Shown: one piece after another, positions 56,650 through 64,000 of the stretch | Position numbering within the stretch: the first letter of the stretch is position 1 | Layout: each line of letters starts with the position of its first letter | DNA from: Triatoma infestans | Lineage: Eukaryota; Arthropoda; Insecta; Hemiptera; Reduviidae | DNA: 64,000 nt | Direction: 5' to 3' | NCBI GenBank assembly: GCA_011037195.1 | Contig: JAAEAF010014698.1 | Location: forward strand, 38,527 to 102,526 | Notes under the pieces: generated by a model | Seen by the model: only the letters and a program-made list of their open reading frames with translations | Told to the model about the DNA's origin: nothing | Database searches by the model: none | Position numbers and translations under genes: made by a program

Positions 56650-57245
56650 TCTAAAAATTAAGTTTTTTCCTATTACATTCAGTTGCCAAAATACTGGTGT
56701 TAGAGAAATCAAAATCGTGTCTTTTTTCAGTATGGTGTTTAGTGAATGCTGTTATGTTATCAGAATTAGGTTTGTTTTTTCTACAGTCATAGTCGTGTTG
56801 GTATAACCTGTTCTTTAGATATTGTTTCCTTTGTCCAATATAAGTGGCTGGACATTGCTGGCAAGTTATTTTATAAATAATATTTGATTGTAATTAAGTT
56901 GGCGTAGGGTCTTTTAATTTAGTGAACAGTTTGTGTATTGTATTCGTTGTTTTATGTGCTAGGATAATGATATATGGTCTGAGGACTTTGGATATTTTTT
57001 CTGCTATGTTTCTTATATAAGGAAAGGAGATATATTTCGGAATAGATGTGGAATTGGGATTCAAGGGTGAAATTTGGTTATTATCCGAAGTACGGGGCAA
57101 AATGCTATCGTGATGAGGCAATTCAAAGATTTGTTTACATAAAGATTTCGGATAACCATTATTCTGAAAAAGTTTGGATAGGATATTTAGTTTTTTTTTC
57201 GTGAAATTTAGAGTGGCTAAGGGTGAGGACGCGTTTTGTGAATGC
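56650..57245 (-). pseudogene. PLE 2 polyprotein C-terminus (GIY-YIG endonuclease)
   Basis: Single minus frame from about 57245: a KAFTKRVLT-type linker, PYIRNIAEKISKVLRPYIII, an in-frame stop near 56896, then NIIYKITCQQCPATYIGQRK (the GIY and YIG halves with a C-x2-C pair), KNRLYQHDYDCR, and FTKHHTEKRHDFDF, the conserved His region. Ends at a stop at 56650-56652. One nonsense change is the only break in this piece, but the RT is missing. Confidence 0.88.
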
Positions 57246-57309
57246 TTTCAGGAAATTGATCTTTCGGGTATAGGGATGATCATCTTATTAATTCTTATTA
57301 ACATTGTAT

Positions 57310-57450
57310 AGACGATGGAATCATATAATCTATTAGAATGACACTTTAGAGGAAAACCTAATATCGCCTCTTCACAAGAACATCCCTTAAATGAATTTTC
57401 ACAGAAAAATGTTTCAAATAAAATCCTAGCTCTTCTTATGATTAATTGAT
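57310..57450 (-). repeat. Rep-A fragment, minus
   Basis: 'gacactttagaggaaaacc', 'cccttaaatgaattttcacag', 'aaatgtttcaaataaaatcc'. Module only. Confidence 0.7.
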
Positions 57451-58424
57451 ATAACAAAGCATATATTTTATATAGATATTACTACAAGAGCATACCCTGA
57501 AGTGAACGATTTATGTATTTGCGTTTTGGTAGAAAAACACACTAATTTGATGGTTCATCGTGAGTCAACCACAGTGACCCCTTTTCTATTTTTAAAATAT
57601 ATTTCAAAGCTTCAAATTGTATTTGTTGTGGTCAGAAAGAAATGAAAAAATAAAATAGAAGATGAAAAAGAAAACAGAAAAAAATAGATTAAATAATTTA
57701 TGATTTTATAAACGTTGACAAATAACTTTGTTATTCTGTGTCACTTAGTCGGCAAGTTAAAATAATGTCTTATATACATTGTACAATAGTGGTAACACTA
57801 TTATTTATGGGTGAGCCTGGGGCAGCAAACAACACAAGTTATATACTGTCAGGATTTTTTTTTTTGTTTATTTTATTCCCCACAAATGGTATGACCCTAA
57901 AGGTTTGCCAACAACCACAATCTACATTAAATAAATTAAATTTTTATTTATTTGTATTTGTCTCTAAAATTAAAAAAAAATATATATGTAAAAGCCACAG
58001 TATTTAATGTATTCAATAAATTGTTACAATCAGAGACGCTCTGGCGCGACTTTGTGGCACAGTTTCATTCTCAAGCTTTTTGCACATGCGAAACAAAGAA
58101 CAAAATGATTGTGTGATTACTCAAGATATATACGTATACTAGAGGTTCTTTATTTAAAAAAACAAACAAAAAAACAACTAATTCTGTCGAGGGTGACAAT
58201 GGCCGTGGACGAATCATGGACTCTTGTGGCTAGTCACACAGGAAGGTGAGGCCGCTTTATTTACCCCAACGCTTTCCTTAAGTTGATCTGGTTGACAAAC
58301 TTGCTGCCTCAAGAAAGTCCAGTGTTCTGGTTTACATGTGTTTTTAAGGAGTAGGATTAATTTGAAAGATTAACACTTACAGAATTGTGTTAACTTTAGT
58401 TATGTGATATGATTTTTTTATTTT
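57451..58424. other. No recognisable gene
   Basis: A short hydrophobic frame at 57738-58007 has no motif. Nothing else matched. Confidence 0.45.
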
Positions 58425-58676
58425 TTAATTACCTGTAGGGAAGGACCAAGTTCTTTCTATCCAAAGCCCCTCTAGGCCCATACAGCTACCCTAAAGGTTG
58501 CAGACTTCTCTGTGCACTGCTGGCCTCCAGGCAATGTTCTGTATCTGCAGACAACTCTGCCCTTAACCATACAGTGAACAGTTACAGATTCTGGGAAGAG
58601 AAAATCAAAGGGAAGCACTGCGTTGCCAGGACCTCGCGTTGCTAGTCCAATGTGCTACCAGTGAGCTAATCTCCCA
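58425..58676 (-). mobile_element. tRNA-derived SINE with LINE-type 3' tail
   Basis: Minus strand from 58676: 'gggagattagctcactgg' (A box), degenerate B box (ggtcctggcaacg), diverged body (ggttaagggcagagttgtctg, cagtgcacagagaag). In place of the usual GACGCG end it has 'ctttagggtagctgtatggg' then 'cctagaggggctttggatag'. That tail matches the 3' end of the LINE at 9386-9941 and closes in AT-rich DNA. A diverged copy. Confidence 0.82.
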
Positions 58677-58729
58677 CCTCGATGTAAGTGCTAAGTCTGG
58701 CATATGAGGAAATCAAAAAATATATATTA

Positions 58730-58930
58730 ATTCTAAAAATCTGGTGTAAAGCACTCACACGACTTTCTCTTACTGTGAAATGGCACAAATTTTCTTCACA
58801 ATTATTCCAATTCTTATTAGTGTTTAAAACCGTCGGCATTTTTATGGAGCAAATCACAAACAAAATTGAAAAACCTATTCAATAAAATCATTCTTCTGGT
58901 CATATAATTTTCTTCAAATTCGAGACTTCG
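58730..58930 (-). repeat. Rep-A, minus copy, tail part
   Basis: 'aatctggtgtaaagcactca', 'cgactttctcttactgtg', 'ttagtgtttaaaaccgtcgg'. It resumes at about 59370 after PLE-derived sequence. Nearly colinear with 7035-7395, including 'ttcttattagtgtttaaaac'. Confidence 0.8.
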
Positions 58931-58989
58931 ATAACTATGCTTTCCCACTCAGGTACCATCCCTCTCCCCCTCTTGACCTAGTTAGGCAT

Positions 58990-59165
58990 TTAACAAAAAC
59001 TTGTAAAGACCACTCAGTGTATAAACTGAATTTGCTCTATGCAAGAATCTGTTATCACACTGTTTGACAAACGCATCCCGATGATTTGACAAACGCCCGA
59101 AACCAGTCGATGACCACAAAAAAGAAGCAGGCTATCACGGAAAATATCTCTGATACTTTTGAGAA
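58990..59165 (+). mobile_element. PLE terminal repeat, solo (family 1)
   Basis: 'agtgtataaactgaatttgc', 'ctatgcaagaatctgttatc', the hammerhead-like region, 'gaagcaggctatcacggaaa', 'atatctctgatac'. Interrupts Rep-A. Confidence 0.75.
59073..59115 (+). ncRNA. Hammerhead-like motif (family 1), core mutated
   Basis: GCAUC, CCGAUGA (U4 to C), degenerate stem II, GAAA, CCAG, UC, GAUGACC. Expected inactive. Confidence 0.6.
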
Positions 59166-59369
59166 TAATACGTACTTTTTAATTTCCTGATTTTTAACTA
59201 GTATAGAATGGTTTTGTAATGTTATTGTAGTTTCCTATATTTCAATTACTTTTACCAGGAAACTTGAATTTTCTATTTTTAATTACTTATTATTGTAACA
59301 TTGGTGTTTCACGTCAACTCCCTCTGTAGTATGCCTTCGGGCCAAAACAGATTTACAAATAAATAAATT

Positions 59370-59734
59370 AATATTATTTAGATGATAGAATTGAGTAATA
59401 AACTGAAATAGCACTTTAGAGGAAGTCATAACTCCCACCCCTCCCACAAAAGTCCCCTTAACTGCATTTTCCCAGAGAAATATTTCAGATAAACATTGTA
59501 GCTCATTGTATGGAGTAGTTGATATACTCGTATCAAATTCAAAGAAAATCGTTGGAGCCGTTTTCGAGAAAATCACAAAAAAACTGAAAAAAAAAACTTT
59601 TAGTAAAGTGGCAGTTATGGTTGATGGATTTTGTCCGAAATCTTCGGGTCTGTTACGGTTATTATACCTAAATGGAATACCAAGTTAGAGCTTCCTGCAA
59701 CTTTTTGTTTTTGAGATATTTTTTACACACAAAC

Positions 59735-59769
<35 letters not shown>

Positions 59770-59897
59770 GACCATTTTCTAATAACTACTTTTTTGGACT
59801 CAGGGGACCTCAAAACATGTATTTCCAGTAAAAACTAGAATTAAGAAAATCTGGCACGATCGCAATACTTCCTATAATAGTAGTTAGAGAAAGTAAA
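59370..59897 (-). repeat. Rep-A, minus copy, head part
   Basis: 'agatgatagaattgagtaat', 'gcactttagaggaag', 'aaagaaaatcgttggagccg', 'ggactcaggggacctc', 'aaatctggcacgatcgcaat', head hairpin region 'ttcctataatagtagttag'. Contains a (CA)n microsatellite. Confidence 0.82.
59744..59769. repeat. (CA)n microsatellite in Rep-A
   Basis: At the position where other Rep-A copies have short 'cacacac' (48672) or 'tgtgtgtatg' runs, so it probably expanded from an internal Rep-A seed. Confidence 0.95.
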
Positions 59898-60051
59898 ACA
59901 TCTGGAGTGATCAATCACAGATCATTCTCTTATTGCAATTTACATATTTATAATTTACTAATTTTCTACAAACGTAGAGTTTGCCTTCAATGTTATTCAA
60001 TGAGAGAATCTAAATCAGAGACATTTTCCGTGGTAGCCTGCTTCATTTTGT

Positions 60052-60093
60052 GGTCATCGACCGGTTTCGGGCGTTCGCCCAACATCAGGATGC
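60052..60093 (-). ncRNA. Hammerhead-like motif (family 1), one core change
   Basis: Minus: GCAUC, CUGAUGU (A9 changed), GGGC-GAAC-GCCC, GAAA, CCGG, UC, GAUGACC. Confidence 0.6.
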
Positions 60094-60339
60094 GTTTGTC
60101 AAAGTGCGGTAACAGAGACTTGCATAGAGCAAATTCAGTTTATACACTGACTGGTGTTTTTTAACTGTATTTAGAACTAAATTCTTAAGCTAGGTCTCCC
60201 CTTGGGGTATGGTCTAATTTTTAAACTTTGTTGTTGGAGGGAGATGTACTTTACAATTAACTAATCAAAATAAAATATAAAATATATATAAAAATAAATT
60301 AAAAATTAAATAAAATAACGAATTAAACTAACATAATTT

Positions 60340-60670
60340 AAAATTAAGTTTTTTGTAATTACGTATTCCACTCAATATTTCACGCAATATGCATTCACAT
60401 ATGCCATCCACGCACGCAGGTATATGGTTTCTTATAGTTAAGTTTTTATAATTATGCGTGTATATGGTTTCTTATAATTAAGTTTTTATAATTATGCATT
60501 CCACTCTTATTTCACCCTTTCACACAACATTCACATACGCCATCCACGCAAGCATGTATACCTAAATATGGTTTTTTATCAGTATAAAGTTTTTTATTAT
60601 GCATTCCACTCACCATATCACCTTTTTACACAAATTCACATACATAATATATCATCCAAATATGCACGCA
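60340..60670. repeat. Minisatellite of about 100-bp units in PLE 3' region
   Basis: 'aattaagtttttataattatg', 'cattccactc', 'cattcacatacgccatccac', 'gcatgtatacctaa' recur about three times. A shorter version is at about 52930-53110 in PLE 1, so the repeat belongs to the element. Confidence 0.75.
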
Positions 60671-60746
60671 TACTTTTTTTTTCTTTTTTTTTTTTTTTGT
60701 TAAATCTGATAGTTATATATATATTTTAATAAAAAGTCTGAAAAAC

Positions 60747-60788
60747 GCATCCTGAAGATGGGCGAACGCCCGAAACCGGTCGATGACC
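60747..60788 (+). ncRNA. Hammerhead-like motif (family 1), intact core
   Basis: GCAUC, CUGAAGA, U, GGGC-GAAC-GCCC, GAAA, CCGG, UC, GAUGACC. It is identical in the core to 52536-52577 but on the other strand. Predicted cut after C60781. Confidence 0.75.
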
Positions 60789-60907
60789 ACAAAATGAAGC
60801 AGGCTACCACGGAAAATAACTCGATGCTTTCCAGCTCTCCGGAAACAACCACCACAACAGAGAATCTAAACTTAATAAAATGAATGTTTTGAGGGAAACG
60901 AGGCCCT

Positions 60908-61297
60908 CCCCATTTCTTTTCCAACTATTAAATCATTTTTCTCGGAATAAAGTTACAAACAAATGTTACATGGCTTTGTGCGTATCAGTTTATTTATTTA
61001 TTATTATCAAAACGGGTGCCCAAAGGCGCGGGACCTAAGCCTATGTGGCTCTTATCCCCCTGAGACCCCCCGTAACCCCTTAATTAATCTCCCCCGGTAA
61101 CTCCCCATTTCTTTTCCAACTATTAAATCATTTTTCTCGGAATAAAGTTACAAACAAATGTTACATGGCTTTGTGCGTATCAGTTTATTTATTTATTATT
61201 ATCAAAACGGGTGCCCAAAGGCGCGGACAAGCCTATGCTGGCTCTTATCCCCCCTGAGAGACCCCCCGTAACCCCTAATTAATCTCCACGGTAACGT
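60908..61297. repeat. 195-bp tandem duplication across a LINE 3' junction
   Basis: The segment starting 'ccccatttcttttccaacta' at 60908 recurs at 61103. It includes the target flank (gtgcgtatcagttta), the LINE (ATTT)n tail and about 100 bp of LINE 3' end. The copies differ by a few bases (gggacctaagcctatg against ggacaagcctatgctgg). Confidence 0.92.
61174..61185. repeat. 12-bp target-site duplication, LINE 3' side
   Basis: TGCGTATCAGTT at 61174-61185 and identical at 62355-62366, flanking the minus-strand LINE. A third copy at about 60979 comes from the 195-bp duplication. Confidence 0.9.
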
Positions 61298-62354
61298 GCC
61301 GGTTGAGTCTGCAATATCCCAAGATATCCTTAAACTCCAACTCGCCCAGGCAATCCTGCGGGAGTGGTGTCTTCCCAAATATACGAAACCTAGATCCAGC
61401 GAAACGGGACACTGACATAAGTAGTGATACACCGTTTCCCTAACTCCGTCATCACAGTTCTGACAAATGGGACTCCGCGTCCTCCCTATGTTAAACAAGT
61501 GACTGGACACCCAAGTGTGTCCAGTCACTATCCCTACCAAGGTTCTCAAACCCGTCCTACTAAGAGACAGGAGATACTCCGAAATTCCCTGCTTGCTTGC
61601 CTTTATAAATCTTTTAGCTTGGAGGCACCCCTGCGTGTCCCCCCAGCGTTTCTCCAAAGCTCTCGTCTCCCAAAGTCTAATCTGTTTGTCGCGAAACGTC
61701 TTTGTAACGGCCAGGGCTGGTTCAGGACCACAAAATGGTAATGATGATCCCTCCCTGGCCAGCCGATCCGCCCTCTCATTGCCCTCTATACCCGCATGTC
61801 CGGGTATCCAATAGAGATGCACCTTACCCCTCCGAGCCAAAGCGTTAAGCCTTCTCCTACATTCTCCCACTAATTTCGAACTCCACCAAGGCTTACTCAA
61901 AGCCCTTAGTGCGGCTTGACTATCGGAGAAGATCCGCACTTCCTTAAACTCTCCTAGCCACTCCCCCCCAAGTTGGCAGCATTCAATGATGCCCACCACC
62001 TCAGACTGGAAAACAGTGGCCAAACCACCCAAGGCCACCGAACTCCCTCTATCCAACTCCTGAAACCATGCTCCTGCCCCCGACAGGCCAGTACCCTCCT
62101 GCCTAGAGCCATCTGAATAGCAGCGAATAATACCGCTGCCCGATTCCGTTGGCCTCGTGAGGTTATCGTCCCCTATACTGCCAATCGTAATCTCATAATC
62201 TCTCTCAAATCCCCGTTTCTTGTTCGTCTCATCAAGCTTGGATAGCAGAAATCGGTTCACTCGCCAAATTTCGTCCTCGATCCTAGTGTGATCCCCCCGA
62301 AAGGTTCTCACCCATTCTCCCTTGCACCTTACAGTACTCTCTCCCTTATACCCT
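61186..62354 (-). mobile_element. Young 5'-truncated RNase H-type LINE
   Basis: Bounded by the 12-bp TSD. Its 3' end is an (ATTT)n/(ATT)n tail on the low-coordinate side. About 1.17 kb, encoding one uninterrupted frame. It is a different subfamily from 9386-9941 and 46286-47371 (3' end 'gggtgcccaaaggcgcgg'). Confidence 0.92.
61202..62354 (-). CDS. LINE ORF2 C-terminal half: RNase H and zinc-knuckle region
   Basis: The open frame has a Met at 62467, but about the first 38 codons come from flanking DNA outside the TSD, so no genuine start exists and the LINE part is 384 codons. Numbered on the full frame, RNase H spans about residues 113-245 with CYSDGSRQEG (D119), TVFQSEVVGI (E156), IFSDSQAALRAL (D182) and WIPGHAGIEGNERADRLA (H224, D234): all catalytic residues are present. 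A Trp/Arg-rich linker follows, then CQNCDDGVRETVYHYLCQC (335-353). RNase H would remove template RNA. It is not expected to be expressed as such because RT and promoter are missing. Confidence 0.88.
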
Positions 62355-62439
62355 TGCGTATCAGTTAGTATACCAAGTTTAATGAAACAAATTGTGCCTG
62401 TAACAAGAAAATCGTAGTACATTAATAAAAAAAAGTCTG

Positions 62440-62893
62440 TTCTGTGATAAAAACCGACTTTAATCAAACTTGTTATTTTGGCAACATGTTTAATTCTAAT
62501 TAGTATTATATAGATATATAATCACACAATTGATTAAAGTAACACTTTAGAGGAAAGCACAACTCCACTACTTCCCTGAAATTCCTTAAATAAACTTTCT
62601 CGGAGAGATGTTACCAATAAAAGATGTACACTTATTCGTATTTAACTTATATAAATAATGTTTAAAGAAAATCAATGGAGTCATTTTTGAAAAAAAAAAA
62701 ATCGCCAATTAGTTTAGTAACCGCAAAGAAACATCCCATTTAGTAAATTGATACTTTTGATTGGTGAATTTGACGGAACCCATGATGATACCCAAATTGA
62801 ATTTCAAGTTTCAACTTTCTGCGATGTTTCGTTTTGGAGTAATAAATTATTCACATTCATAGGATCTCAAAACTTTTATTTAAAAACTCGATA
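62440..62893 (-). repeat. Rep-A, minus copy, first part
   Basis: 'atgtttaattctaattagta', 'aacactttagaggaaagc', 'aaagaaaatcaatggagtca', 'ttgattggtgaatttgac', 'aggatctcaaaac'. It breaks at the TA of 'actcgata' and resumes at 63489. Confidence 0.8.
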
Positions 62894-63488
62894 GGGTAAA
62901 GCTAGGAGAGATGATGGGGATAGGAGAGAAGACGCAGGCTTTGCTTCTCTTGTTTGCCACGACATGGCGTCATGTCCAGGAGTAGAGAGATCAGAAGCGA
63001 ATGTATTGCAAAATTCTTCACTTATTTTGTGTGTTCTTCTGTGTTCTACGAACGTTTATAAGCATCAGCTATATCTGGTGAATACCTGAATTTTCATAAC
63101 GCTTAGTAAATAATTTTTTTTTTTTCATATACTATATTAATTGCATTGAAATGAAAGATTTCCAGCTGTTGTTAAAGTTGGACTCGTAGACATAGTGTTT
63201 ACCAAGTTCCATGTCGATCAGCCATGTTAGCTTCACAGAGGAAATATCTCCTACCTATGGTGCGTCATCTATCCTACCATAGTAGAAGAGACGGCCAAAT
63301 ATATTGAATTTGTATTTTATTTCGGGAATAAATGAGAATGTCTTTATTTTGAAAAATAACATTTTTTTTTTTTGTAGATAAAAGTAGCTGACATACGTAT
63401 GTTTTATAAGCATTACTACTTTAATATATCTCCTATATATTGATACAGTGCATAAGTTTGAAATGTGTGTCATCTCCTAGTGTTACCC
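62894..63488. mobile_element. TIR element (MITE-like), TA target duplication
   Basis: A 595-bp insertion in Rep-A. The left end GGGTAAAGCTAGGAGAGATG and the reversed right end GGGTAACACTAGGAGATGAC form a terminal inverted repeat of about 16-20 bp. TA flanks both sides (62892-62893 and 63489-63490). Removing it restores the Rep-A order 'aactcgatatcgaaaatttg'. No transposase frame. TA duplication suggests a Tc1/mariner-superfamily mover, by inference. Confidence 0.85.
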
Positions 63489-63545
63489 TATCGAAAATTT
63501 GACACGATCACAATAATTCCTGTTTCCAGGAATAAGGAAAGTAAA
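63489..63545 (-). repeat. Rep-A, minus copy, head end
   Basis: 'tcgaaaatttgacacgatca', 'caataattcctg', then a replaced hairpin ATTCCTG-TTTC-CAGGAAT and 'aaggaaagtaaaaa'. The hairpin is kept although its sequence differs from other copies. Confidence 0.8.
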
Positions 63546-64000
63546 AACTATCGTATTCATGCAAAACTTAATTACGTACTTGTAGAGTGCACGGTCGATG
63601 TGAAGTGAATCTGCCCTTTTAAAAAGTTTCGAAAAAAAAGTTTAATCTTTCAGAGATTTGCTTATCTATAAGATGGAAATGATCCAAAATGGACAAATTT
63701 GTAATAGTAAATGGAAAAGAATGCAAAATATAAATGATTTAGCCTTTAAGTGTAAATTAATCAAAGTAACTGTCTTCTGAATTGTTCAGCTTGTTGGAGA
63801 TATATCAATGGAATGAAGTGAATATGGATGCAGCAATCCTGTTATAGCGAAGTGGAAAACTTTAAATTTCTTGGCTTACATTAACCATAAGTACTAGTTG
63901 GGAACAATGTATGTTTAAATTCGAAGGGAAATGGCTGAATTTGAACTAAAAACCGTAGTTACAAGTGGTTAATTACACTGCAGTTTATATAACATGAACG
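63546..64000. other. No recognisable feature
   Basis: AT-rich end of the window with no frame, motif or repeat match. Confidence 0.5.

Larger units (their letters stand above)
56110..57245 (-). mobile_element. Penelope-like element 2 (5'-truncated)
   Basis: Minus-strand order: linker and GIY-YIG endonuclease fragment (57245-56650), AT-rich 3' region with 'cctcaacaacacagagaatag', and terminal repeat (family 3) ending near 56110. It belongs to a PLE family different from PLE 1 by terminal sequence and endonuclease sequence. Confidence 0.85.
60015..60865. mobile_element. Non-autonomous PLE with inverted terminal repeats
   Basis: The left terminal repeat on minus (60015-60200) and an inverted partial copy on plus (60735-60865, ending ggaaacaaccaccacaac) flank an AT-rich, non-coding interior that matches the 3' region of PLE 1 (tctttaaactctgttgttgg against 'tttttaaactttgttgttgg'). 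No RT or endonuclease. Probably an internally deleted PLE. Confidence 0.82.

Overview
The window is AT-rich invertebrate nuclear DNA. It has no operons, no ribosome binding sites and no host gene that I can recognise. It holds a dense mix of mobile-element fossils: non-LTR retrotransposons of several clades, Penelope-like elements (PLEs), a mariner transposase relic, a tRNA-derived SINE family, a short TIR element and large anonymous repeat families. This mix fits an arthropod, most likely an insect. I cannot name the species.

Layout. 0-12.5 kb: copies of an anonymous repeat with a hairpin at one end (here called Rep-A), two SINEs, and a LINE ORF1 pseudogene split at 9.4 kb by a second LINE with a 13-bp target-site duplication (TSD). 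12.5-18.2 kb: a dead full-length LINE (13054-18030) nested in a second repeat (Rep-B). 20.9-27.9 kb: a jockey-like fragment, then a nearly intact full-length LINE of the same family (22661-27724) nested in Rep-A with a 17-bp TSD. 28-32 kb: mariner relic, promoter-like block, SINE and PLE termini. 32-39 kb: fragments of at least three LINE types and Rep-B. 39.8-46 kb: an inverted PLE-like terminus, Rep-A copies and a 1.8-kb tandem array. 46-51 kb: RNase H LINE, jockey-like LINE, SINEs, Rep-A. 52-57.3 kb: two PLE relics with GIY-YIG endonuclease and palindromic termini. 58-64 kb: a SINE with a LINE-type tail, a non-autonomous PLE, a young RNase H LINE fragment and a TA-flanked TIR element.

The most interesting signals are these. 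(1) Repeated hammerhead-ribozyme-like motifs (CUGANGA ... GAAA with a palindromic minimal stem III) lie in PLE terminal repeats, in several sequence families. (2) Rep-A occurs about 17 times and has a terminal hairpin that is partly kept by paired changes between copies. (3) A SINE 3' tail matches the 3' end of a LINE in the same window, which suggests a mobilisation partnership. (4) Nested insertions with clean TSDs give a relative chronology. (5) A 710-bp higher-order tandem array carries a repeated short reading frame.

All calls come from reading the sequence and from recognising family motifs. No database search was possible. Clade names for LINE fragments are inferences. Boundaries of diverged repeats are approximate to tens of bases.
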